Part shown: piece by piece, positions 1 to 7,270 of the stretch
Layout of the letters: every line of letters starts with the position of its first letter
Numbering within the stretch: the stretch's first letter is position 1
Source: Lachnospiraceae bacterium
GTDB taxonomy: Bacteria; Bacillota; Clostridia; Lachnospirales; Lachnospiraceae
Assembly: GCA_017935565.1 (NCBI GenBank)
Contig: JAGBHK010000042.1
Span: 1-64,000 of the forward strand
DNA: 64,000 nucleotides
Direction: 5' to 3'
Made by a program: the position numbers and the translations under genes
The notes under the pieces: generated by a model
What the model was told of the DNA's origin: nothing
Seen by the model: only the letters and a program-made list of their open reading frames with translations
The model's database searches: none

Positions 1-174
1 ACCTGGAATAAATAAAATAAGCGGATATTTTTCTTCCTTATTCATCTCACGCTTATATGGAAAAATAATTTGTAAATACCTTTTGCAATTACCATAATCA
101 TAATATTCCCAATCCTGCGAATATAACCACTGCATTTCATTGCTTCCAGTAACAACTTTAATTCGTTCTTTCAT
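1..174 (-). CDS. Partial alpha/beta-hydrolase (esterase-like), N-terminal 58 residues
   Basis: The window edge cuts this gene, so only the first 58 codons are visible. The ATG at 172-174 has a good ribosome-binding site (GGGAGG) just upstream. The segment ends in KYPLILFIPG, a pattern typical of the first core strand and oxyanion-hole region of esterases and dienelactone-hydrolase or S9-type hydrolases. The catalytic residues lie outside the window, so the family call is inference from this short stretch. It would be the last visible gene of the minus-strand accessory run. Confidence 0.45.
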   Translation of the reverse strand, partial: MKERIKVVTGSNEMQWLYSQDWEYYDYGNCKRYLQIIFPYKREMNKEEKYPLILFIPG

Positions 175-264
175 TAGTGCCCTCCCAAGTCATAATTTTA
201 TTATTATATTGACACCTACAACTTCAAATTTATCACTCTTATAAAGTGAAATCTTCTTATTTTC

Positions 265-846
265 CTATCTTCCACCGTGCTTATGCAAGAAGTATCCGAA
301 ATCAAATCGAATTTCATGTCGCTCGACATCAAGGTTTGTGTAACAACAAGAATCAAATCCTATCAACTCAAACCCTTGGCTTTGATAAAATGCAATAGCT
401 CTCACATTGCATGACTGTGTCTCCAAAATAATAGCCCTACGTCCCTGTAGTTTCGCCTGCTCTTTTGCCAAATACATCAGACGTGTTCCTATACCCTGTC
501 TTTGAAGATTGTCCGACACCCAAAGTTCTGTTACCATAAGACGATTGCTCCATTCCTCCGGACAAAGCTCAATACATGCCAACAGTTCTTTTTTTCCATC
601 CATCTCACTAACAATTCCAAATGCTTCCGCTTTCTCCCAATGGTCCTGATACAAACTATCAGGAAAATCGTACTCCTCCGGTGAATGAGTCACTGGCGTT
701 TCAAACTTCTTTTTCACCATCTTTACTTGAAAGCAATCATCACCAACAGATGTTTCCAAGTCATAATACTCTTCTGTAGTATATTTCATCAAGATAGGAG
801 TCCCCTTCCACTCCTCCTTTGGCAAGGGAATAATTTGATATTCCAT
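265..846 (-). CDS. GNAT-family N-acetyltransferase
   Basis: This 193-residue protein has a GNAT fold. The acetyl-CoA-binding motif A, QRQGIGTRLM, follows a beta strand (LMVTELWVSDNLQ). The C-terminal motif B region reads NVRAIAFYQSQGFELIG, the usual signature of a small-molecule or peptide acetyltransferase. I chose the ATG at 846 over an in-frame ATG five codons upstream because AGGAGG sits directly before it. The substrate cannot be inferred. It is one of four GNAT genes within the first 7.3 kb. A 118-base gap separates it from the GNAT gene upstream. Confidence 0.82.
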   Translation of the reverse strand: MEYQIIPLPKEEWKGTPILMKYTTEEYYDLETSVGDDCFQVKMVKKKFETPVTHSPEEYDFPDSLYQDHWEKAEAFGIVSEMDGKKELLACIELCPEEWSNRLMVTELWVSDNLQRQGIGTRLMYLAKEQAKLQGRRAIILETQSCNVRAIAFYQSQGFELIGFDSCCYTNLDVERHEIRFDFGYFLHKHGGR

Positions 847-964
847 AATATTCCTCCTCATACAAAATCAAATCCTTATATACCTATAACCTATATTTAT
901 TCATTCGTAAGTTCCTTAAGCATATGTATAGTTCTATATATATCATCACCTCAACAAATTCAGT

Positions 965-1531
965 TTACGCATTATAATACATATCATAAACAACATACCC
1001 TTGTATGTCTTTCAATGAACCTTCATAAGTTTCCTGACACATCATACATCTTGGTTCCTGCATAGGGTAGCCACTTGTAGGAAATATATTGTATTCTGAT
1101 GAGGTCTTAAAACCTACTCGGTTATAAAAATTAAAATCTCCTTCTACCGTAATTCCCTTAAATCCAGCTTCTCTTACCTTCTGTATTCCTAATGTAAGCA
1201 TTGTAGAACCTACATGCTTATGAAAATAATCTGCATGTACTGAAACCGGTGCCAACATCACAATGTCCCTATTATCCATATATTCGCCTTTTGCAGTTTT
1301 CGATAAAGGAAAATGTGAAAACAGAAAATGTCCTACTATTTTTCCTTCTATTTCTGCTACAAAAGACAGCTCTGGAATATAATATTTAGAAACTCTAATT
1401 TCTTCAATCAATGCAATGATATCTGTTCCATCTGAATAGTTTGTTCCCTCTTTAAACGAACGCAATACCAGTGAAACAATATCTTTAAAATCTTTTGTTG
1501 TTTCTGGTCGTATAATAATATCATTTCTCAT
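965..1531 (-). CDS. GNAT-family N-acetyltransferase (YhbS-like)
   Basis: This 188-residue GNAT protein starts with IIIRPETTKDF, typical of the first strand of the family. It has VMLAPVSVHADYFHKHVGSTML (read as two short blocks, APVSVHADY and GSTML) in the position of the acetyl-CoA-binding region, then VEGDFNFYNRVGF as motif B. This arrangement resembles the YhbS subgroup. An ATG at 1531 is used. A TTG nine codons upstream would overlap the stop of the preceding gene by four bases, so translational coupling is possible. It lies in a close-packed run with the PNPOx-like and ICMT-like genes. Substrate unknown. Confidence 0.8.
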   Translation of the reverse strand: MRNDIIIRPETTKDFKDIVSLVLRSFKEGTNYSDGTDIIALIEEIRVSKYYIPELSFVAEIEGKIVGHFLFSHFPLSKTAKGEYMDNRDIVMLAPVSVHADYFHKHVGSTMLTLGIQKVREAGFKGITVEGDFNFYNRVGFKTSSEYNIFPTSGYPMQEPRCMMCQETYEGSLKDIQGYVVYDMYYNA

Positions 1532-1554
1532 ATACTTTCTTTCCCTCTTGATAA

Positions 1555-1962
1555 TCAAAATTCATACTTTGTACCATTATCAAACAAAGTACCATCTGTT
1601 AACTTCATTTTCAAAATAACTGTATTAGGGTCATCTTCATTTGTATGTCCATTGTCATACCAAGAAGAAAATTCCTTTCTTAGCATATCAGCTATCTTCC
1701 TGTTTTTTTCCAACCTAATATGTCCTAAATTTTCACCTATTGCATGTCCAGAAAACCATTCTCCACTAACTGCAATATTTGAATTATTTTTTATATGTTC
1801 CATCTTATTAGAAATGGCATACGTAATTGTATAAAAGCTATCTTCATAAAAAATCGCATTAACTGTTCTAACCCATGGCATCCCCTTTGAATCAACAGTT
1901 GCCAACGCCATTAAGGAATCTTTACCAAATCTTTCATTTAAAATTTCAATATATTTTTTCAC
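1555..1962 (-). CDS. Pyridoxamine 5'-phosphate oxidase-like flavin-binding protein
   Basis: About 135 residues with the split-barrel pattern of PNPOx-like FMN proteins: an N-terminal helix (IEILNERFGKD), then LMALATVDSKGMPWVRTV, the usual strand-turn-strand that forms the flavin site, and IFYEDSFYTITYAISNKMEHI following it. Members of this family are often F420- or FMN-dependent reductases or stress proteins of unknown substrate. Two GTG codons lie next to the GGAGGT ribosome-binding site. The second (1960-1962) has the better spacing and is used here; the first would start at 1968. The gene sits 22-24 bases from its neighbours, suggesting one transcript. Confidence 0.75.
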   Translation of the reverse strand: MKKYIEILNERFGKDSLMALATVDSKGMPWVRTVNAIFYEDSFYTITYAISNKMEHIKNNSNIAVSGEWFSGHAIGENLGHIRLEKNRKIADMLRKEFSSWYDNGHTNEDDPNTVILKMKLTDGTLFDNGTKYEF

Positions 1963-1983
1963 TTTCACACCTCCAAATTCATC

Positions 1984-2655
1984 CTACCAAATAAACGGTA
2001 TCAAACGGTACTTAACCTTTTCCTTGTACTCCTTATATCCCTTCAACTCATTTGTAAGCACCATTTCCTCATTTCTAATTCTCTTAGCGATAATAAATGG
2101 ATACGCAAGAAAAACGATAAAAGAATATATTGACCCCAATATAAGAGGCATTGCCATAAATAAAAGTAAAGTTGCACTATACATAGGATGTCTGACAATT
2201 CCATATAAACCTGTATCAATTACCTTTTGATTTTCCTGAACTTCGATTGTTCTAGAAAGATAAGTATTCTCTCTAAGAACCTCTGCATAAAGCAAATAAG
2301 CTATTAAAAACAATATAGTTGCAACAATTGAAACAGCTAACGGCAAAGTATACCAATCAAATCGATAATTCAATCCCGCTATAATGAAACCAACAAGAAA
2401 CATCAATCCACTAAGCTTAACTACCAAATTCTGTTCACTTTGTTTTTCCTTTGCCTGCAAACGTTTTTTTAATAACTCTGGATTCTTAAGCATTAGCACT
2501 ATCCCAGCAACAAACATTGGTACAAAAAGAACCCCCATAAATAACCAACCATTTAGAAATTCTAATGTACCTGCTGGTAAAAACACTAACACACCAACTA
2601 ATACAACTCCTAAAGTAAATTTTATAATTGCTTGTATAAATAATTCTTTTGTCAT
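1984..2655 (-). CDS. Isoprenylcysteine carboxyl methyltransferase-family membrane protein
   Basis: A 223-residue protein with about five hydrophobic segments. Its C-terminal part carries the ICMT/PEMT-type signature: VIDTGLYGIVRHPMYSATLL (the G-x-Y-x-x-x-R-H-P-x-Y core), followed by a hydrophobic stretch and RNEEMVL near residue 195. In this family these residues bind S-adenosylmethionine and the lipid-like acceptor. Bacterial homologues methylate unknown lipids or small molecules. The start has a strong ribosome-binding site (GAGGAGG). It is spaced 21 bases from each neighbour and is probably cotranscribed with the acetyltransferases around it. Confidence 0.77.
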   Translation of the reverse strand: MTKELFIQAIIKFTLGVVLVGVLVFLPAGTLEFLNGWLFMGVLFVPMFVAGIVLMLKNPELLKKRLQAKEKQSEQNLVVKLSGLMFLVGFIIAGLNYRFDWYTLPLAVSIVATILFLIAYLLYAEVLRENTYLSRTIEVQENQKVIDTGLYGIVRHPMYSATLLLFMAMPLILGSIYSFIVFLAYPFIIAKRIRNEEMVLTNELKGYKEYKEKVKYRLIPFIW

Positions 2656-2675
2656 AAAAACCTCCTCAAAGTCTA

Positions 2676-3179
2676 CTATTTCTTCACCCTCATCAGATAA
2701 TGTGTTTCATCATCACCTGCTATATACGCACCATTTTTACTAATTGCCTTAAATGACGGAATATTACTTTTCAAAACCCTCAAATAAATTTCATCTTCTG
2801 GTACTATTTCTCTCGCTACATCTAAAGTCAAAGCCAATCCCTTTGTTCCGTATCCTTTACCTCGAAACTCTTTTTTTATACTGTAACCAATATGACCAGA
2901 CCCAACTTTCAAAGCATCCGTTAAATAATGCCTAATCCTAAATTCTCCAATCAGTACACCCTCATCCCACAAATAGTAATATGTTTCTGGAACAAACCAA
3001 TCCGGCATACTAATTGGATTTTCATGCATCATAAGCTCTGGTAACACAGAATCTCGATATTTCTCGAAAGATACTCCCTCATAAGGATTAGTCAAATCAT
3101 TTTCATCAGTTGGCAATGAAGTAACATATTCCCATTGTTCTTTAATATCATCAAAGTTCATTTTTCGTAATTCTAACAT
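2676..3179 (-). CDS. GNAT-family N-acetyltransferase (RimJ/RimL-like)
   Basis: This 167-residue GNAT has the motif A sequence YSIKKEFRGKGYGTKGLALTL (core RGKGYGTKG), the phosphate-binding loop for acetyl-CoA. A following block, LRVLKSNIPSFKAISKNGAYI, matches motif B (N-x-x-S/A-x-x-x-x-x-K-x-G). The N-terminal half, with acidic residues and GVLIGEFRIRHYL, resembles the Firmicute YitI/PaiA-like or RimJ/L-like group. AAGGAG lies 11 bases before the start. Substrate unknown. Confidence 0.8.
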   Translation of the reverse strand: MLELRKMNFDDIKEQWEYVTSLPTDENDLTNPYEGVSFEKYRDSVLPELMMHENPISMPDWFVPETYYYLWDEGVLIGEFRIRHYLTDALKVGSGHIGYSIKKEFRGKGYGTKGLALTLDVAREIVPEDEIYLRVLKSNIPSFKAISKNGAYIAGDDETHYLMRVKK

Positions 3180-3210
3180 TTGCCACTATTACTCCTTCCC
3201 CAAGTATGTA

Positions 3211-3954
3211 TCATTTACGCTTCAACACAAGAGATTCTCCATTCTTGCAAATCTGCTTTTGGCATCCATCTTTGATACTATATGCTTCACCATATAGAGT
3301 TTCAACATTGTCTTCAATCACAATATAGCTTCCATCATTTAAAGCTAATATTTCATGCCCCATACTATCAGCATATGTAATATCCTCGATTATACGAAGA
3401 CCATCAAGAAATTCTCCTCTTAAGCTTTGAAAATGAGGCAATATATTAACTTTAGTCAACCCAAGACCAGGAATCCAACGCTGATAATTAGGGTCTATTG
3501 CCTCTCCTTCCCACTCTGGTCCAGCATACACATTCTCTGCACAGTTCATAGAACCCGCACTCCATGCAACAACAACACCATTATAGTTTTTCATTTTTTC
3601 TGCTAAACCTAATTTGTTCATAAATGCATTTTGTGTTGGAACATGTCCACCAGCAAAAATAATTACATCCATATCCTGCAATCGTTCTATAATTTCTTCA
3701 TTTCTATCATCACACTTTTCAAAAGATGATAGACTTAAACCACTGAGTGATAGAGATTCTTTTAAGCAATTATATACACTATCATTTTTATTATAATCAT
3801 CTGGTGAACCACATAATATTATGACCTTTGCTTTGTTTGGCCAGATTGATTTTATTCTATGTAGTAGACCATTTGCTTCAATTAATGCTGTTGGTATTCT
3901 TTCGCCATTAACTTTGATTGAGCCTCCAAGCGAACTCGCTAATATAACTTTCAT
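3211..3954 (-). CDS. Peptidase S51-family protein (dipeptidase E / cyanophycinase-like)
   Basis: A 247-residue class I glutamine amidotransferase-like protein of the S51 peptidase family. VIIFAGGHVPTQN precedes the nucleophile elbow VVAWSAGSMN, where the serine is the expected nucleophile. A histidine in ILPHFQS fits the catalytic histidine. The length matches the family. Members cleave Asp-X dipeptides or related isoaspartyl bonds; which substrate applies here cannot be told. It lies in the minus-strand accessory run, 31 bases from the GNAT gene downstream. Confidence 0.77.
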   Translation of the reverse strand: MKVILASSLGGSIKVNGERIPTALIEANGLLHRIKSIWPNKAKVIILCGSPDDYNKNDSVYNCLKESLSLSGLSLSSFEKCDDRNEEIIERLQDMDVIIFAGGHVPTQNAFMNKLGLAEKMKNYNGVVVAWSAGSMNCAENVYAGPEWEGEAIDPNYQRWIPGLGLTKVNILPHFQSLRGEFLDGLRIIEDITYADSMGHEILALNDGSYIVIEDNVETLYGEAYSIKDGCQKQICKNGESLVLKRK

Positions 3955-3988
3955 AAACTATGTTCCTTTCCTATAATACTCAATTTAA

Positions 3989-4663
3989 TTATAAATCCAA
4001 CCTAAAATGCTTCACCAATGCCTCAAGCACTTCCTCTCTCGTATCACTTTCAAAATCCGAACGAGTATAAGTGAAAAATCCTGTATGCTCCCAATCTATC
4101 TCCGTCGGAGGATGATACAAAGCCCACGAATTGAAATTCTTCAATGTAGCCTCAGGATCCTTACACAATTTAATTTGATCCATCATAAATTTTTTATCAG
4201 GATCTTCTCTGTCAAAAAATCGTGTAGCACAAATATCAGGTGGATCACAAAGCATTATCGCCACATGATTGTAATCAGAAATCTCTCTAAGCACATCTGG
4301 CGGAATATTGGTATCAACAATTATCTTTTTTCCGCTCGCAGCTAATTTCAACAGTTCAAGAATTTCAACTTCGATGCACTCCTGCGACACATTATATGTC
4401 CAATTATAATGTTCCTCCGGTGTCATATTAAGCCACTCTTCCCAACCACTCATGGTATCGAAATAACACAAGCCTGGTTGTTTCCATCGAGACAATTTTT
4501 CTCGCGGAAATGCATCATGATAATTTTCACCACAGGCAATCATATCAAAACGCTTAGCCAACATCTTCACCATAGTTGATTTTCCAGCATAACTATGCCC
4601 ATTTATAAAATAAACATTTTGTAAATAATGTTTAATAAGATTGTCACTAATTTGTATTTTCAT
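3989..4663 (-). CDS. P-loop NTPase, kinase-like (zeta-toxin / nucleoside kinase-like fold)
   Basis: A 224-residue protein with a Walker A loop near residue 24 (INGHSYAGKSTMV). Downstream it has KKIIVDTNIPPDVL, a likely Walker B-type strand, and CDPPDICATRFFDREDPDK, which looks like the mobile lid region of small-molecule kinases. This places it among P-loop kinases related to zeta toxins, nucleotide kinases and chloramphenicol phosphotransferase-like enzymes. No antitoxin partner is next to it. The substrate is unknown. Upstream it faces the hairpin of the toxin-like cassette, which probably isolates it from the Nudix gene. Confidence 0.62.
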   Translation of the reverse strand: MKIQISDNLIKHYLQNVYFINGHSYAGKSTMVKMLAKRFDMIACGENYHDAFPREKLSRWKQPGLCYFDTMSGWEEWLNMTPEEHYNWTYNVSQECIEVEILELLKLAASGKKIIVDTNIPPDVLREISDYNHVAIMLCDPPDICATRFFDREDPDKKFMMDQIKLCKDPEATLKNFNSWALYHPPTEIDWEHTGFFTYTRSDFESDTREEVLEALVKHFRLDL

Positions 4664-4728
4664 ATACTTTACCCTTTCTTTTTTAATTATATTTACACTT
4701 AAAAACTATATAAGTTTCAATAATTCTA

Positions 4729-4757
4729 TTGATTTCCGAACATATGTTTGCTATAAT
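4729..4757 (+). promoter_or_regulatory. Sigma-A promoter of the toxin-like gene
   Basis: TTGATT at 4729-4734, a spacer of exactly 17 bases, then TATAAT at 4752-4757 preceded by TGC (extended -10). This is among the best promoter matches in the window. Transcription should begin near 4764-4766, exactly where the inverted-repeat sequence AGTGCTACC begins. Confidence 0.8.
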
Positions 4758-4797
4758 TTATATAAGTGCTACCATAACGGTAGGCGGTTAGTCTTCT

Positions 4798-4858
4798 ACG
4801 GAGGACTGTGACCTCCGTTTACATAGAAATCTGCTTGCAGAAATCTTACTATAGGAGG
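4798..4858 (+). promoter_or_regulatory. Structured 5' leader with alternative anti-Shine-Dalgarno pairing
   Basis: ACGGAGG (4798-4804) and CCTCCGT (4812-4818) form a perfect 7-bp hairpin with a 7-base loop. The same CCTCC (4812-4816) can instead pair with the toxin gene's Shine-Dalgarno GGAGG (4854-4858). The leader therefore has the parts of a switch between an open and a sequestered ribosome-binding site. A small hairpin TCTGC-tt-GCAGA lies between. Function is inferred from complementarity only. Confidence 0.5.
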
Positions 4859-4866
4859 ATTTGCTT

Positions 4867-4965
4867 ATGCTCACCATCGAAAGCTTGATTGCTGTCATCA
4901 GCTTATGTTTGACTTGTTTCAGTCTTGGCTATTCTGTTGGTAAGAATAACAAGACACAAAAATAA
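4867..4965 (+). CDS. 32-residue toxin-like membrane peptide (candidate type I toxin)
   Basis: The peptide MLTIESLIAVISLCLTCFSL-GYSVGKNNKTQK has one hydrophobic helix of about 20 residues followed by a basic, polar tail. This matches the general form of type I toxins such as Fst, TxpA and the putative holin-like peptides of Firmicutes. An AGGAGG ribosome-binding site lies 8 bases before the ATG, and a strong promoter lies 110 bases upstream. It is the only plus-strand gene in the first 10 kb. Its stop codon overlaps the stem of a 13-bp hairpin that also fits termination of an antisense RNA. The coding call is firm from the signals; toxicity is inferred. Confidence 0.75.
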   Translation: MLTIESLIAVISLCLTCFSLGYSVGKNNKTQK

Positions 4966-5000
4966 CCGCCCTGTCCTGAGAAAACTTGGCGGTTATTTTT
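4958..5000. terminator. Bidirectional terminator shared by toxin mRNA and antisense RNA
   Basis: A perfect 13-bp stem (4958-4970 with 4988-5000, AAAAATAACCGCC / GGCGGTTATTTTT) around a 17-base loop. T-runs on both strands make it a terminator in both directions. The left arm overlaps the toxin gene's stop codon. The core TAACCGCC is also complementary to GGCGGTTA at 4783-4790 in the toxin mRNA leader. Confidence 0.85.
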
Positions 5001-5020
5001 ATAACTTATAATTTTGTCGG

Positions 5021-5048
5021 GCTAACCGTCTATCGGTAGCACCTTTTT
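5021..5048 (+). terminator. Second hairpin with T-run downstream of the toxin gene
   Basis: GCTAaCCG (5021-5028) pairs with CGGTAGC (5034-5040) with one bulged A and a TCTAT loop, followed by five Ts at 5044-5048. On the plus strand this is a back-up terminator; on the minus strand it forms the 5' hairpin of the antisense RNA. GGTAGCAC at 5035-5042 is also complementary to GTGCTACC at 4766-4773, the first bases of the toxin mRNA. Confidence 0.6.
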
Positions 5049-5056
5049 ATATAATT

Positions 5057-5085
5057 ATAATACCACTAAATTTTCTTTATGTCAA
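5057..5085 (-). promoter_or_regulatory. Promoter of the antisense RNA
   Basis: On the minus strand TTGACA (5085-5080), 17 bases, then TATTAT (5062-5057). It points toward the toxin gene's 3' end. It could also serve the P-loop kinase gene at 4663, but a strong hairpin stands between. Confidence 0.7.
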
Positions 5086-5115
5086 TTATTCTGTATGCAC
5101 ACTATAAACATATAT

Positions 5116-6321
5116 TCACACATTTCTCGTCACAAAATGCTTAACTTCCATCACCGGATTATTAAGCTCTGTTTTAAAGAATTCAGGATAATATTTCTTT
5201 TTATGATCTGCTCTAATCCATACTAAATGCTCTTTTTTTCCATCCTCTGTAAAACTGTTACATACAGGCTCAAAATCATCAGGAACCTTCATGTAAAAAA
5301 AGAACGAAATCTCATGAACAATATTTCCTTTCTTCACCTCTGTATCTCCTGAAAAAAAGTTTTCATGAATAAAACCAAGTCTATCTATTTCCATTTTTAC
5401 ACTAGTTTCTTCAAAGACCTCTCGCACAACAGCTTCTTCTGCTGTTTCACCAAACTTAATTCTTCCGCCAACAGAATACATATGGTCAAAACGGTCATTT
5501 TCTACCATAAGAAATTTATCCTCTTTCATAATAATCGCACCAACTCGAATATTAAGAATTCCATCATCCATTTTTACGCACAAATCATGATTCATTTTCT
5601 TATTTTCCTCTACATTTATCTCTGCAATATCACATAACAAGTTATACAATCCGTCCTGTGATAAAACACCTCGTTTTAAATCCTTTGGCAACTCTCCACG
5701 CTCGTCAGCTTCATAGTCTCTAAGCCATCTATCACTATCGTAATATTCCTTCAATTCATCTATCATATTTCGAATCAAAGAATTATTTATTGATTTAGGG
5801 TTATGTTTCAATACCATTGAAACAATATCAAAATTTTGTTCCATTTTAAATATTCTATCAACGTTATTTGACATACCTTTTGAAAAATGCCAAGCTGCTA
5901 TCTCTTCCTTTGACGGCTCATCTAAAAAAGTAATTTTGTCTGTATGCAACTCAATCTCGCATTCTTTGCAATAAGGCTTTTTATCAAACCAAATATATCC
6001 TTTGAATAAAATGTGTTGATAACTTTTATATGTTGTTACAAATTCAAATTCAAAACTACCATCATTTATCGCCGAAATAAAATTATCGGTCCAATCTTCT
6101 CTAATACTTTTTTCATTTGTTTTTTTATCAAATATATAAATGGATATTCCATCAATAAACTCATCTATAATATAACAGTCCATACGAACCTTTCCTGTGC
6201 GCACAAACTCTTCTACAGTTTTATCACTGACGTATATTCCATCATAAAAATAAAAAGACAGTACTTTATTTTCATATCTCATTTGATTTATTCTACAATC
6301 ATGTAAACTTACATTTCCCAT
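5116..6321 (-). CDS. Three-part protein: unknown N-domain, DUF4298-like segment, C-terminal Nudix hydrolase
   Basis: A 401-residue protein. Residues 1-140 form a beta-rich domain I do not recognise, with a CKEC pair near 118-121. Residues 180-240 match the DUF4298 pattern: helix, YYDSDRWLRDYEADERGELP, then KRGVLSQDGLYNLL. Residues 250-401 are a Nudix domain with the box starting at about 285 (GGRIKFGETAEEAVVREVFEE), which gives a pyrophosphohydrolase acting on a nucleoside diphosphate-X compound. DUF4298 is normally a small stand-alone protein, so the fusion is unusual. The start at 6321 lies 5 bases after the stop of the kinase gene upstream, so they are probably cotranscribed. Confidence 0.75.
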   Translation of the reverse strand: MGNVSLHDCRINQMRYENKVLSFYFYDGIYVSDKTVEEFVRTGKVRMDCYIIDEFIDGISIYIFDKKTNEKSIREDWTDNFISAINDGSFEFEFVTTYKSYQHILFKGYIWFDKKPYCKECEIELHTDKITFLDEPSKEEIAAWHFSKGMSNNVDRIFKMEQNFDIVSMVLKHNPKSINNSLIRNMIDELKEYYDSDRWLRDYEADERGELPKDLKRGVLSQDGLYNLLCDIAEINVEENKKMNHDLCVKMDDGILNIRVGAIIMKEDKFLMVENDRFDHMYSVGGRIKFGETAEEAVVREVFEETSVKMEIDRLGFIHENFFSGDTEVKKGNIVHEISFFFYMKVPDDFEPVCNSFTEDGKKEHLVWIRADHKKKYYPEFFKTELNNPVMEVKHFVTRNV

Positions 6322-6326
6322 CTAAT

Positions 6327-6818
6327 TTACCTCCGCATTTTATCCAAATACTCATCCGCCTCGCTTCTGCTTTTAAAAACAAATATGTCCTTATCCGAGT
6401 ATTTCTCAAGTAATCCCATTACTACTGGTCTGCTTGAAACATTGTAATCCTTTATAAACTCAATAAACTCTTCATCATCTTCGTCCTCTATCCAAGGCAT
6501 ATCTGTTCGCGCCTTACCCTTTCTCTCCCTTATCCCTTCTAAACAAATCTCTAAAGGATAGTCAAGAAAAAATATCGTGTCGCAATTCTGTATACGCATT
6601 TCCATAGTTGAACCATAATTACCATCTATTATCCACTCATCCATTTCCATTGCATTTGACAAGCGGTCCCTAAAAACCGACTTTTCCACGATAGTTTTAT
6701 CTGCATTCCAATACATCATATCTAAATGATGCAATGGTATGCCGGTAACAATGTGTAATTTCTTTGCAAATGTACTTTTACCACTTCCTGGACAACCTAT
6801 TACTATAATTTTTTTCAA
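6327..6818 (-). CDS. Adenylate kinase-like P-loop protein (FlaR / topology-modulation type)
   Basis: A 163-residue protein with an N-terminal Walker A loop (VIGCPGSGKSTFA, residues 5-17), then GIPLHHLDMMYWN and WIIDGNYGSTMEMRI, both diagnostic of the FlaR or DNA topology modulation subgroup of adenylate-kinase-related proteins. The strand TIFFLDYPLEICL fits the Walker B position. Its role in the cell is unknown in this family. It sits 2 bases from the GNAT gene upstream and 5 bases from the Nudix fusion downstream, so the three form a tight operon. Confidence 0.78.
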   Translation of the reverse strand: MKKIIVIGCPGSGKSTFAKKLHIVTGIPLHHLDMMYWNADKTIVEKSVFRDRLSNAMEMDEWIIDGNYGSTMEMRIQNCDTIFFLDYPLEICLEGIRERKGKARTDMPWIEDEDDEEFIEFIKDYNVSSRPVVMGLLEKYSDKDIFVFKSRSEADEYLDKMRR

Positions 6819-6820
6819 TA

Positions 6821-7270
6821 TTACACCTTCTTCACATAGACTCTAGAGTCCTCACCTTCGATGTCCTTCATCATTTGCCAAAACTCATACCCATACTTTT
6901 CATATAGTCCAGTATGACCTGTTGATATGTATATTTTTTCTATACCTTCTGCCTTTGCTAAATTCCCCGCATATTCTAACAATTTACCTGCTAAACGCTT
7001 TCCTCTGTACTTTGGAAATGTGTATACAAACCCAATCCAAGGGGTAAGGTGTGTAGGTTGAATATCATCCTTTTCTGCAAAAGTACAAAACGAAATCAAT
7101 TCTTCACCATCCACCAGCATAAGCACTCTTGTTTTTTCACCCACTAGATTTTTTAATTCATTTTTGCTCAACAATTCATATAAATATTGACCCGCACCCC
7201 AGTCACTTTCTTTTATTTTTGTTAACCAATGTTCTTTGTTTTCCGCACTAAAATACTCAATTACTTTCAT
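6821..7270 (-). CDS. GNAT-family N-acetyltransferase
   Basis: A 149-residue GNAT with a clear motif A, FPKYRGKRLAGKLLEYAGNL (core YRGKRLAGKLL), preceded by the strand WIGFVYT. The C-terminal part STGHTGLYEKYGYEFW is motif B with the Tyr-x-x-x-Gly pattern. An upstream in-frame start exists at 7312, but the ATG at 7270 has AGGAGGA 5 bases before it, so I use that. First gene of the tight GNAT / FlaR-kinase / Nudix-fusion operon. Substrate unknown. Confidence 0.8.
   Translation of the reverse strand: MKVIEYFSAENKEHWLTKIKESDWGAGQYLYELLSKNELKNLVGEKTRVLMLVDGEELISFCTFAEKDDIQPTHLTPWIGFVYTFPKYRGKRLAGKLLEYAGNLAKAEGIEKIYISTGHTGLYEKYGYEFWQMMKDIEGEDSRVYVKKV

Larger units (their letters stand above)
4958..5050 (-). 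ncRNA. Candidate antisense RNA (type I antitoxin)
   Basis: A strong minus-strand promoter (5057-5085) would start a transcript near 5050. It would run into the 13-bp hairpin ending at 4958, giving an RNA of roughly 90 bases that overlaps the 3' part of the toxin mRNA, including the last codons. Its 5' end folds into a local hairpin (5021-5040). No open reading frame of note is present. The arrangement resembles txpA/RatA and par (fst) modules. Expression is not shown by sequence alone. Confidence 0.6.

Noticed and set aside
3989..4663. P-loop protein considered as a zeta toxin of the neighbouring cassette
   Set aside because: No epsilon-type antitoxin lies next to it, and a strong hairpin separates it from the cassette.
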